Positions 18,290 to 26,008 of a stretch of 64,000 nucleotides of DNA are shown here, one piece after another (positions within the stretch are counted from its first letter, which is position 1; every line of letters starts with the position of its first letter). The DNA comes from Bradyrhizobium sp. CCBAU 53340 (GTDB lineage: Bacteria; Pseudomonadota; Alphaproteobacteria; Rhizobiales; Xanthobacteraceae): contig NZ_CP030055.1 of assembly GCF_015291645.1 (NCBI RefSeq), positions 7,338,501 to 7,402,500 on the forward strand, written 5' to 3'. The translations under genes and the position numbers were made by a program. The notes under the pieces are model-generated. The model was not told where the DNA came from, did not search any database, and was given only the letters and a program-made list of their open reading frames with translations.

Positions 18290-19096
18290 GTGCGATTTCT
18301 TTTTGAGAACAACGTGCTCGACGCCGACCTGCGCGAACTGACCTGCGCCGGGACGACCGTGCCGCTGCAGCCGCAGGTGTTCGATATCCTGATTTACCTC
18401 GTCGCGGAACGCACCCGCGTCGTCAGCAAGGACGATCTGATCAGCCGGATCTGGAGCGACCGCATCGTCTCGGATTCCGCGCTGAACAGCCGGATCAATG
18501 CCGCACGCAAGGCGCTTGGCGACGACGGCGCGACGCAGCGGCTGATCAAGACGATCCCGCGCAAGGGCTTTCGCTTCGTCGGCGAAGTCCGGGAAGAAGT
18601 GGCAGCAAAGCGCGCGCAAGCCGAAACCGCGCCTGTTTCGGCGCGCGCCGCAACAGATCGTCCGGGCATTGCCGTGCTCGCCTTCGAGAACATGAGCGAC
18701 GACCCTGCCCAGGACTATTTCGGCGACGGAATCAGCGAGGACATCCTCACCGCACTGTCGAAGCAGCGCTGGTTCGTGGTGATCGCCCGCAACTCGTCCT
18801 TCACCTACAAGGGGCGCGCGGTGCACATCAAGCAGATCGCCGAGGAGCTCGGCGTCCGCTACATCGTCGAGGGCAGCGTCCGCAAAGTGGACAACCGCGT
18901 GCGCATCACCGCACAGCTCAACGACGCCACCACCGGCGGCCATCTCTGGGCCGAGCGCTATGACCGCGAGCTCAACGACGTCTTCGCGGTGCAGGACGAG
19001 ATCACCGAGCGGATCGTCGCGGCGATCGAGCCGCAGATCCATGCCGCCGAGAGCGGGGATCTGCGCGGCTTCGGGGATTCGCGCAGGCGCTCGTGA
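18290..19096 (+). CDS. OmpR/CadC-type winged-helix regulator, short at the C-terminus
   Basis: Protein of 268 residues from a GTG start. Residues 1-100 are an OmpR-type winged helix (LQPQVFDILIYLVAERTRVV, SDSALNSRINAARKALGDDG, IKTIPRKGFRFVGEV). Residues about 125-245 are the FlgO/TolB-like domain of adenylate-cyclase-type regulators (IAVLAFENMSDDPAQDYFGD, GVRYIVEGSVRKVDNRVRI, HLWAERYDRELNDVFAVQDE). Relatives normally continue for over 200 residues of TPR repeats; here the protein stops just after IEPQIHAAE with an unrelated tail, 12 bases from the Irr-type gene. It may be a truncated remnant that still binds DNA. Confidence 0.75.
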   Translation: MRFLFENNVLDADLRELTCAGTTVPLQPQVFDILIYLVAERTRVVSKDDLISRIWSDRIVSDSALNSRINAARKALGDDGATQRLIKTIPRKGFRFVGEVREEVAAKRAQAETAPVSARAATDRPGIAVLAFENMSDDPAQDYFGDGISEDILTALSKQRWFVVIARNSSFTYKGRAVHIKQIAEELGVRYIVEGSVRKVDNRVRITAQLNDATTGGHLWAERYDRELNDVFAVQDEITERIVAAIEPQIHAAESGDLRGFGDSRRRS

Positions 19097-19108
19097 CCGG
19101 GGCGGTCG

Positions 19109-19579
19109 CTACATCCGCTTCCGGCGCAGATGGACGATGACGTCGAGCCGCGCGATCTCGTGGCCAGGAAGCGCGTCCGGCACCTTGCTGAAGGCAAGGC
19201 CGCCGGCGACGTCGATCAGCACGTCTTCGCCCTCGAGATAGAAGTGCGGATGCACCGACGTGTCGGTGTCGAAGAACGATTTGACGCCGTCGGCCGCGAT
19301 CCGGCGCAGCAGGCCGGCTTCGGTGAACTGGTTCAGCGTGTTGTGGACGGTGGCGAGCGAGAGCCGCAGATTGGCGACCGTGGCCTCGTCATACAGGCTT
19401 TCGGCGGTGACATGACGATGATCGCCCAGCAGCAGCATCTTGCCCAGCGCCAGGCGGTGCCGCGTCGGCCGCAGGCCGGCATCGCTCAGCAATTGCATGC
19501 AGCGCGCCCCGGCCTCGTCCGCGACCGGCGCGGCGAGATCGTCCAAATCCGTTTCAGGAAGGCTCGCGAGAATGTCCAA
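19109..19579 (-). CDS. Irr-family (Fur superfamily) iron-response regulator paralogue
   Basis: DNA-binding protein of 156 residues. AGLRPTRHRLALGKMLL, HVTAESLYDEA and SLATVHNTLNQFTEAGLLR follow rhizobial Irr closely, and HFYLEGEDVLIDV matches the dimerisation half. Irr controls heme and iron genes. Two features differ from Bradyrhizobium Irr as remembered: no Cys-Pro heme regulatory motif occurs in the N-terminal part (the only Cys is in GARCMQLL), and the HHH heme motif is SVHPHF here. This points to an Irr2-type paralogue with different ligand sensing. It converges with the short regulator gene; its promoter region holds a FixK-type box. Confidence 0.85.
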   Translation of the reverse strand: MDILASLPETDLDDLAAPVADEAGARCMQLLSDAGLRPTRHRLALGKMLLLGDHRHVTAESLYDEATVANLRLSLATVHNTLNQFTEAGLLRRIAADGVKSFFDTDTSVHPHFYLEGEDVLIDVAGGLAFSKVPDALPGHEIARLDVIVHLRRKRM

Positions 19580-19647
19580 TGCCGATCGTCTCCGCGCGCG
19601 TGTCGTTGCGCGTCCGGCGACCGGATCGCAAATGCGTACGTTTCGCC

Positions 19648-19661
19648 TTGATCCGGATCAA
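19648..19661. promoter_or_regulatory. FixK/FNR-type box between the Irr paralogue and a small gene
   Basis: TTGATCCGGATCAA is a perfect palindrome matching the FixK/FNR form TTGAT-N4-ATCAA. Its centre is about 75 bases upstream of the Irr-paralogue start (minus strand) and about 87 bases upstream of the small gene at 19742 (plus strand). Either spacing can fit an activator at -40. Same class as the box before hemA. Confidence 0.75.
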
Positions 19662-19741
19662 ACTTCCGGCGACCGCCTCTGACCTATCGCAAGGCGACTG
19701 GCTCTTCGGTCTGCCAAGATGGCAGAATACGACGAGGCCGT

Positions 19742-20059
19742 ATGTCAAAACCCATTCCCGACAAGGCGGCAGTCGCGCTCGAATACCCTGACAAGTTCTA
19801 CGCCGGCACCTTCGCGCATTCATCGCGGTTCGAGGCACGGCTCGACGACAGCGGCGTTGCCCTCATACTCGAGCGCCCCGGCACCGAGGACGAGCGCAAA
19901 TCCGTGCACTTGCACCTCAACTTCGGCTTGCTCGCCGGCATTTTGCGCGAGCTCGCGGCGAGCGTTGCCGCGATCCCAAAGGACGACATCGCACATCGCG
20001 AGCTGCTCGCCGACGCGGTCGACGAATTGCAGCGGGCCCTGAAAGCCTCCTCGGCGTAA
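19742..20059 (+). CDS. Hypothetical protein, 105 residues
   Basis: Small soluble protein without signal peptide. An N-terminal half with strand-like segments (FEARLDDSGVALILERPG, KSVHLHLNFGLLAGILREL) precedes a helical C-terminal half. No family was recognised. It lies divergent from the Irr paralogue behind the FixK-type box and convergent with the DUF2147 gene, whose stop is 4 bases away. Confidence 0.55.
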   Translation: MSKPIPDKAAVALEYPDKFYAGTFAHSSRFEARLDDSGVALILERPGTEDERKSVHLHLNFGLLAGILRELAASVAAIPKDDIAHRELLADAVDELQRALKASSA

Positions 20060-20062
20060 CGA

Positions 20063-20641
20063 CTATTTGGCTTTGGCCTGCATCGGCTTCGGCGCCGGCA
20101 CCTGGGCCCATTCCTTGTCGGCACGGGGACCGTTGAGATCGCCGGTGAGGCCGATCAACTGGCCGGGCTGGACGTCGAGAGTCTGCTGCCAGGTCTGGGT
20201 CTGGCACAGGAACTTGATCAGGCAGCCCTTGAGCTTGAGCCGATCGGCGGATTCGCGCCACAGCGAGACCGAGTAGGATTTGCCGTCCTCGGCATTGTAG
20301 ATGTCGCCGGCGAAGCGGCCCTCGGGCGTCGCCTGCAAGCCCATGATAAGCTGGTGGCCGAGCAACGGGCGGGCGCGCTTGTCGGTATCAGGGTTTTCCT
20401 TGTCGCGATAGGGCTGGCCGCGCTTGTCGACCGGCTCCTTCATCCAGACGATGAAGCCGCAGATGCGCTCGCGCGCGGAACCGCAGCGCTCCAGCCTGAC
20501 GCGGGCGCGGCCGTCCTCGACCAGCCAGGTGCCGCTGGGGTCAGTGGGCGGGGCGGCGCCGGCGCGACCGCCAAGCATCATCATCACGATGGTGATGGCA
20601 ATACGCAGCACGAAGCGAAGCAGGAAATTCATCAGCGGCAT
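20063..20641 (-). CDS. DUF2147-family exported protein
   Basis: Protein of 192 residues with a signal peptide (about residues 1-29, ending GGRAGAA). The mature part starts DPSGTWLVEDGRARVRLERC, then CGFIVWMKEP, MGLQATPEGRFAGDIYNAEDGKSY and LKLKGCLIKFLCQTQTW: the DUF2147 pattern of a periplasmic beta-rich protein. The ATG at 20641 was chosen; an ATG 3 codons later is also possible. It lies 23 bases after the DUF3313 gene stops, so both are probably one transcript. Confidence 0.78.
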   Translation of the reverse strand: MPLMNFLLRFVLRIAITIVMMMLGGRAGAAPPTDPSGTWLVEDGRARVRLERCGSARERICGFIVWMKEPVDKRGQPYRDKENPDTDKRARPLLGHQLIMGLQATPEGRFAGDIYNAEDGKSYSVSLWRESADRLKLKGCLIKFLCQTQTWQQTLDVQPGQLIGLTGDLNGPRADKEWAQVPAPKPMQAKAK

Positions 20642-20664
20642 CTTTCGTTGCGAGGATTGCGGCG

Positions 20665-21327
20665 TCAGTTCAGTTGCGCCAGCAGCGCATCGGCGCCCTT
20701 GTCGAGGCCGGCGGTGGCGGCCGCGAGTGCGCCGACGCTGGCCTTGATGTCGTAGGCGCCGGGATATTGCTTGGTGACGTAGGCCGAGAGCAGGCGCGCG
20801 GTCGCGGCGTCGAAGATCTCGACGCCGTAGATGACCGAGCCGGTCAACATGCCCTCGCCGTCGCGCGCGGCCTGCACGCCGTTGTAGACCGCGCCGGCCA
20901 TGTCGAAGCGGGAGAGCGTGCCGAGCACCGGCGTGTTGGTGACGGCGCCGGTGAGCGTCAGCCTGATCCGCAGCGTGTTCGGCCCGCGCTCGCGCACCAG
21001 GGAGAAGCGGCCGCGCAGCCGATCGGCAAAGCAATTCTGCATGTAGGCGGCGAGCGTCGCCTTGTCCTTGTCGGACATGTCGCCGAACTGATGATCCTTG
21101 CCCCGATAGATCACGACGGGATCGAGAATCACCTTGTTGTAGGCGCGCCAATCGACCGGCGTGGAATAGCGATAGGGCACGCGGCCGGAACTATCCGACT
21201 TGTCGGGGGCCATATAGGCCGAGGAAGCCATCTCCGAATAGGGCACGGGCGCGACCGAGGCGCAGCCGGCCGCGGCTGCGCAAAACACCAGCGTTCCCAG
21301 ACCGCGCAGGGCGATCGAGCGATCCAT
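20665..21327 (-). CDS. DUF3313-type lipoprotein
   Basis: Protein of 220 residues. The signal peptide ends in the lipobox AAAGC with Cys22 as the likely lipidation site. The mature part has RYSTPVDWRAYNKVILDPVVIY, KATLAAYMQNCFADRL, NTLRIRLTLTGAVTNTPVLG and SVIYGVEIFDAATARLLSAY, as in DUF3313 proteins. Upstream is a promoter-like site with a palindrome in its spacer (21506-21534), and a TetR gene lies next to that on the same strand. The product is probably periplasm-facing in the inner or outer membrane; its role is unknown. Confidence 0.8.
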   Translation of the reverse strand: MDRSIALRGLGTLVFCAAAAGCASVAPVPYSEMASSAYMAPDKSDSSGRVPYRYSTPVDWRAYNKVILDPVVIYRGKDHQFGDMSDKDKATLAAYMQNCFADRLRGRFSLVRERGPNTLRIRLTLTGAVTNTPVLGTLSRFDMAGAVYNGVQAARDGEGMLTGSVIYGVEIFDAATARLLSAYVTKQYPGAYDIKASVGALAAATAGLDKGADALLAQLN

Positions 21328-21505
21328 TGCAAACTCCTCTAGCGGCTTTCAGGAAAGGCCCGTTTCGGCAAAGGCCTTCTTGGCAAAAAGTTCATGGGGA
21401 CCGCAGCCGCGTACGGGACCACACGCGGCTGCGACGCTCACCAATTCCGGCTCGTGACTTCGTCCGGGGCCATGTCGGAAGCCTCGGGCCGTCTCAGTGT
21501 CTGGA

Positions 21506-21534
21506 TTTATAAAACCGACTAGTTGGTTTGTAAA
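21506..21534 (-). promoter_or_regulatory. Promoter with operator-like palindrome in the spacer
   Basis: On the minus strand TTTACA (21534-21529), a 17-base spacer and TATAAA (21511-21506) form a near-consensus sigma-70 promoter. The spacer carries AAACCGACTAGTTGGTTT (21512-21529), symmetric at 16 of 18 positions, a shape typical of TetR-family operators. It points to the DUF3313-DUF2147 genes. The TetR gene at 21607-22245 ends 73 bases away. Confidence 0.75.
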
Positions 21535-21606
21535 GTACCGAAATAGCGCTCTGACTCATTTGGCCGCAGCCGCAGCTTTGTGCAGTTGGATTTCGTTAAC
21601 GATGAA

Positions 21607-22245
21607 TCAGGCGCGTCTGCGCGGACTTGCAGCCTTTGCCGCCGATGCCGCGCCGGATTTGGCGGCCCGCGTCGCCACCGGCTCTTCGAGGCCAGTCCAT
21701 TGCGCATCGTCGAGCAGACGCGCGAACAGTCGCTGGTGCTCGTCCTTGCTGAGCGGCGACATGCCGAACAGCGAGCTGAGCAGCAGTCCGAGCGCTCCAG
21801 CCCAGCGCAGCATCGCAAGATCAGGGTCGGCGGCTTCCTGCTTGATGGCCGCCATTCTCTTCATCTCGAGCTCGCGCGGCAGCGCCATCAGGTTGGGATT
21901 TTCGACCATGGCCGCAACCAGGGCCAGCGCCGCGGAATTGGGCGAGCTCGCCGCTTCCCTGATCGTGGCAAGCTGGGTTGCCAGATTGGGATTCGCGGAA
22001 GTCGCGCTCACCTTCGCCATATAGGCTGTCGAGAATTCCTCGAAATGCGACATCTGCCGCTCGAGCAGCGCCTTCAGCACCGCTTCCTTGGTGCGGAACT
22101 GGTGCATCACGCCGCCCTTGCTCAGACCGCTCTCGCGCGCGATCGCATCGAGTGTCAGCCGACCGGGGCCGTCGCGTGCAATGATCGCGATGGCTGCCTC
22201 GAGCGCAGCATTGCGGGACCGTTCGGAGCGTGTGGCATTGTCCAT
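21607..22245 (-). CDS. TetR-family transcriptional regulator
   Basis: Regulator of 212 residues. The N-terminal helix-turn-helix reads RNAALEAAIAIIARDGPGRL, TLDAIARESGLSKGGVMHQF and RTKEAVLKALLE, the classic TetR_N pattern; the rest is a helical ligand domain with a basic C-terminus. The ATG at 22245 follows GAGAGAAG; a longer frame upstream lacks support. The palindrome at 21512-21529 downstream of its gene, inside the promoter of the DUF3313 gene, is a plausible target (inference). The ligand is unknown. Confidence 0.87.
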   Translation of the reverse strand: MDNATRSERSRNAALEAAIAIIARDGPGRLTLDAIARESGLSKGGVMHQFRTKEAVLKALLERQMSHFEEFSTAYMAKVSATSANPNLATQLATIREAASSPNSAALALVAAMVENPNLMALPRELEMKRMAAIKQEAADPDLAMLRWAGALGLLLSSLFGMSPLSKDEHQRLFARLLDDAQWTGLEEPVATRAAKSGAASAAKAASPRRRA

Positions 22246-22462
22246 GAGCCGACTTCTCTCCGTGACAGGACAATGAATCAAGTGAAAACAGGACGCGCTG
22301 TACATTTTTTGTGCTGATACTGTCGAGACTTTCATCTTGCGGCGCGGAACGAGACCGTGTGAGCCTCGCCCCCGGATGGGGACTGGGATGGGCTGGCCGT
22401 CGCTTTGCGCGAGAGGACGTCGCGAAGCGTTTGCGGTCGGTCGCGCTTGAGAAAGATACGAC

Positions 22463-24013
22463 ATGTCGAAACGAGTGTTGCTCGGTCTCCTCCTCGCTTG
22501 CGGCCTCACCGCCTCGGCGCTGGCGCAAGAGCCGAAGACGGGAGGCGTGATCAACGCGGTGATCCAGCCCGAGCCGCCCGGCCTGATGCTTGCGATGATC
22601 CAGAACGGTCCGACCCAGATGGTGTCGGGCAACATTTTCGAGGGATTGCTGCGCTACAGCCCCAAGCTCGAGCCGCTCCCGGAGCTTGCCGAGAGCTGGA
22701 GCATCAGCGAGGACGCCAAGACCTACACCTTCAAGCTCAGGAAGGGCGTCACCTGGCATGACGGCAAGCCCTTCACCTCGGCCGACGTGCTGTTTTCGAT
22801 CGAGATGCTGAAGCAGACGCATGCGCGCGCCCGCGCCAACCTCGTTCAGGTCGAGAAGATCGAGGCGCCCGACGACTACACAATCGTGTTCACGCTGAAG
22901 CAGCCGTTCGGTCCGTTCCTCGGCATTTTCGAGGTCGGCTCAATGCCGATCGTGCCGAAGCATCTCTACGAGGGCACCGACTGGAAGACCAATCCCTACA
23001 ACAACGCGCCCGTGGGCACCGGCCCCTTCATGTTCAAGGAATGGCAGAAGGGCTCGTTCATTCGCCTCGTCAAGAACCCGAACTATTACGAGAAGGGCAA
23101 GCCCTATATCGACGAGATCTACTGGCAGATCATCCCCGACGCCGCCGCGCGCTCGGTGGCCTATGAGACCGGCAAGGTCGACGTGCTGCCCGGCGGTTCG
23201 GTCGAGAATTTCGACGTGCCTCGGCTGTCCAAGCTGAAGGACACTTGCGTGACCGGCGCCGGCTGGGAGTTCTTCTCGCCGCTGGCCTGGCTGTGGCTGA
23301 ACAACCGCCAGGGCCCGCTCGCGGACAAGCGGGTGCGGCAGGCCATCATGTACGCGATCGACCGCGATTTCGCCAAGGACGTGATCTGGAACGGGCTCGG
23401 CAAGGTCGCAACCGGCCCGTCCGCCTCGACCATCAAGTTCTACACCGACGACGTGCCGAAATATCCGTACGATCCGGCCAAGGCCAAAGCCCTGCTGAAG
23501 GAAGCCGGCTACAAGGGCGAGAAGATCCGCCTGTTGCCGCTCGCCTATGGCGAGACCTGGCAGCGCTGGGGTGAAGCCGTGAAGCAGAACCTCACGGACG
23601 TCGGCATGAACATCGAGACGATCTCGACAGACGTCGCCGGCGGCAACCAGAAAATCGGCGATTGGGACTACGACATCGCCTTCACCTACCTCTACCAGTA
23701 CGGCGACCCCGCGCTCGGGGTCGGACGCAACTACGTCTCCAGCAACATCGCCAAGGGGCAGGTGTTCAACAATGTCGAAGGCTACAGCAACGCCGAGATC
23801 GACAAGCTGTTTGCCGAGGGCGCGGTCGCGACCCCCGACTCCAAGCGCAAGGAGATCTACGACAAGGCGCAGAAACTCCTGGTCGAGGAGGTGCCGGTGG
23901 CCTGGCTGCTGGAGCTGCAATTCCCGACCATCACGCGCTGCAAGGTCAAGAACCTGATCACCACGGGGATCGGGGTCAATGACGGCTTCAAGGACGCATG
24001 GCTCGACAAGTGA
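22463..24013 (+). CDS. Peptide/opine-type ABC transporter substrate-binding protein
   Basis: Binding protein of 516 residues, SBP_bac_5 (DppA/OppA) family. The signal peptide covers about residues 1-21 (ends TASALAQ). Family elements: GNIFEGLLRYSPKLEPLPEL, LAESWSISEDAKTYTFKLR, GVTWHDGKPFTSADV and GTGPFMFKEW. It is first in a plus-strand operon with two permeases and a fused ATPase, separated from the permeases by a 185-base gap with a palindromic repeat. The ligand could be a peptide, an opine or a sugar derivative; not determinable here. Confidence 0.9.
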   Translation: MSKRVLLGLLLACGLTASALAQEPKTGGVINAVIQPEPPGLMLAMIQNGPTQMVSGNIFEGLLRYSPKLEPLPELAESWSISEDAKTYTFKLRKGVTWHDGKPFTSADVLFSIEMLKQTHARARANLVQVEKIEAPDDYTIVFTLKQPFGPFLGIFEVGSMPIVPKHLYEGTDWKTNPYNNAPVGTGPFMFKEWQKGSFIRLVKNPNYYEKGKPYIDEIYWQIIPDAAARSVAYETGKVDVLPGGSVENFDVPRLSKLKDTCVTGAGWEFFSPLAWLWLNNRQGPLADKRVRQAIMYAIDRDFAKDVIWNGLGKVATGPSASTIKFYTDDVPKYPYDPAKAKALLKEAGYKGEKIRLLPLAYGETWQRWGEAVKQNLTDVGMNIETISTDVAGGNQKIGDWDYDIAFTYLYQYGDPALGVGRNYVSSNIAKGQVFNNVEGYSNAEIDKLFAEGAVATPDSKRKEIYDKAQKLLVEEVPVAWLLELQFPTITRCKVKNLITTGIGVNDGFKDAWLDK

Positions 24014-24024
24014 GCGCGCTGCCC

Positions 24025-24152
24025 ACCTCTCCCGGAGGGAGAGGTCGGATCGCATCGCAAGATGCGATCCGGGTGAGGGTTTACGCTCTCTCGTGGAACC
24101 TGATCCCCCTCACCCGCGCCTTCGGCGCGACCTCTCCCCGTTGGGGAGAGGT
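24025..24152. repeat. Intergenic palindromic repeat, family B
   Basis: Ends 24025-24045 (ACCTCTCCC...GAGAGGT) and 24130-24152 are each a hairpin and also pair with each other; the interior holds ATCGCATCGCAAGATGCGAT and GCGCCTTCGGCGC hairpins. It lies inside the importer operon, between the binding-protein and first permease genes. That may lower expression of the downstream genes relative to the binding protein (inference). A related element is at 34347-34475. Confidence 0.8.
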
Positions 24153-24198
24153 GTGGCGTGCGGCACGACCGCTTCAATCAACTAGCTTGCGAAACTAA

Positions 24199-25170
24199 AT
24201 GCTCTCCTTCGTCGCTCAGCGTGTCGTGAAAGGCGTGATCGTCCTGCTCGCGATCGTCGTCCTCAATTTCTTCCTGATCCGGCTGGCGCCGGGCGACCCT
24301 GCGATGGTGATGGCGGGCGAGGCCGGCGCCAGCGACCAGGTCTTCGTGCAGCAACTGCGCGAAAAATTCGGCCTCGACAAGCCGGTGCCGGAGCAGCTCT
24401 TCATCTACGTCAAGGGCATCGCGACCCTCGACCTCGGCTTCTCCTTCCGCCAGCAGGCGCCGGTGGCGAAGCTGATCGCGGAGCGCTTGCCGGCGACGCT
24501 GTTGTTGACGCTCACCGCATTCGCGATCTCGCTCACGCTCGGTGTTCTGTTCGGCACCTTCGCCGCCCGCTTCGCCGGCACTTTCCTCGACACCGGCATC
24601 ACGATCTTCGCGCTGATCTTCTACGCCATGCCGATCTTCTGGGTGGCGCTGATGGGCATCCTGCTGTTCTCGGTCACCGTCGACTGGCTGCCGAGCTTTG
24701 GCTACGAGACGGTCGGCGCCAATCTTAAGGGCTTTGCCCACGTGATCGACGTCGCCAAGCATCTGATCATGCCGGCGATGACGCTCGGCCTGTTCTTCAT
24801 GGCGACCTACACGCGCATGACGCGCGCCTCGATGCTGGAGGTGAAGCGGCTCGATTTCGTCAAGACCGCGCGCGCCAAGGGCCTCTCTGATTCCGTCATT
24901 CAGCGCCGCCACGTCCTGCGCAACGCGCTGCTGCCCGTGGTGACGCTCGCCGGCGTGCATGCCGGCACGCTGATCGGGGGCGCCGTCATCACCGAGACCG
25001 TATTCGCCTGGCCCGGCATCGGACGGCTGATGTACGACGCGCTCTTGCAGCGCGACTACAATCTGCTGCTCGGCGTCTTCGTGACCTGCTCCGTCATGGT
25101 GCTGATCTTCAATCTCATCACCGACCTCGTCTATCGCCTGGTCGACCCACGCATCGAATTCGCCGCATGA
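24199..25170 (+). CDS. Peptide-type ABC transporter permease (DppB-like)
   Basis: Permease of 323 residues, BPD_transp_1 family, first permease type. Six hydrophobic segments are visible. The N-terminal RLAPGDPAMVMAGEAGA, the loop KYTARAKGL-equivalent KTARAKGLSDSVIQRRHVL (EAA motif) and GAVITETVFAWPGIGRLMYD near the C-terminus are family hallmarks. It overlaps the next permease by 4 bases (ATGA). No clear ribosome site precedes the ATG; the palindromic repeat lies just upstream. Confidence 0.92.
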   Translation: MLSFVAQRVVKGVIVLLAIVVLNFFLIRLAPGDPAMVMAGEAGASDQVFVQQLREKFGLDKPVPEQLFIYVKGIATLDLGFSFRQQAPVAKLIAERLPATLLLTLTAFAISLTLGVLFGTFAARFAGTFLDTGITIFALIFYAMPIFWVALMGILLFSVTVDWLPSFGYETVGANLKGFAHVIDVAKHLIMPAMTLGLFFMATYTRMTRASMLEVKRLDFVKTARAKGLSDSVIQRRHVLRNALLPVVTLAGVHAGTLIGGAVITETVFAWPGIGRLMYDALLQRDYNLLLGVFVTCSVMVLIFNLITDLVYRLVDPRIEFAA

Positions 25171-26006
25171 AACAATTCTGGAAATCGATGCTCAGAAGCC
25201 CGAGCGGCGTGATCGGACTGATCATCCTGCTGCTCGCGATCTCGGTCGCGGTGTTCGGGCCGTTGCTGTTCCCGAATTCGCCCTGGCGCATGGTGCAGCG
25301 GCCGTTCCTGCCGCCCTTCACGCTTTCGACCGTGCCGCTCGGCACCGATGCGCTCGGCCGCGACGTGTTCGCCGGCATGATCTTCGGCGCACGCGTCTCA
25401 CTGCTCGTTGGCCTCGTCTCGACGCTGGTTGCGCTGGTCGTCGGCGTCCCCATCGGCGCCATGGCCGGCTATTTCGGCGGCAAGGTCGACGACGCGCTGA
25501 TGCGCTTCACCGAGTTCTTCCAGACCATTCCGAGCTTTGCGCTCGCGATCGTGCTGGTCGCGATCCTGCAGCCCTCGATCTATTCGATCGTGGCCTCGAT
25601 CGCGGTGGTGAGCTGGCCGCCGGTCGCCCGCCTCGTCCGCGGCGAGGTGCTGTCGCTACGCACGCGCGAATATGTCCAGGCCGCCGTCGTCACCGGCCAG
25701 AGCAACAGCTGGATCATCCTGCGCGAGATCCTGCCCAACGCGCTGTCGCCGGTGATCGTGCTGGCTTCGCTGATGGTCGCAACCGCGATCCTCTTGGAAT
25801 CCTCGCTGTCGTTCCTCGGCCTCGGCGATCCCAACCTGATCTCCTGGGGCTACATGGTCGGCGCCGGCCGCACCGTGATCCGCCAGGCTTGGTGGATCAC
25901 CGTGTTTCCCGGCGTTGCCATCCTGATCTCGGTGCTCGGATTGAACCTGATCGGCGAAGGCCTCAACGACGCGCTGAATCCGCGACTGTCGCGGGAGGGC
26001 CGCTGA
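25167..26006 (+). CDS. Peptide-type ABC transporter permease (DppC-like)
   Basis: Permease of 279 residues, DppC/OppC type. Hallmarks: GTDALGRDVFAGMIFGARVS after the first membrane segment, the EAA loop TREYVQAAVVTGQSNSWIIL, and LLESSLSFLGLGDPNLISWG near the C-terminus, ending LNDALNPRL. It overlaps the DppB-like gene by 4 bases and ends 2 bases before the ATG of the ATPase gene, so the three genes are translationally close. Confidence 0.92.
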   Translation: MKQFWKSMLRSPSGVIGLIILLLAISVAVFGPLLFPNSPWRMVQRPFLPPFTLSTVPLGTDALGRDVFAGMIFGARVSLLVGLVSTLVALVVGVPIGAMAGYFGGKVDDALMRFTEFFQTIPSFALAIVLVAILQPSIYSIVASIAVVSWPPVARLVRGEVLSLRTREYVQAAVVTGQSNSWIILREILPNALSPVIVLASLMVATAILLESSLSFLGLGDPNLISWGYMVGAGRTVIRQAWWITVFPGVAILISVLGLNLIGEGLNDALNPRLSREGR

Positions 26007-26008
26007 TC

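Noticed and set aside
21607..22635. Longer TetR protein starting at 22635
   Set aside because: The added N-terminal 130 residues have no domain and no ribosome site; the ATG at 22245 gives the standard TetR start.
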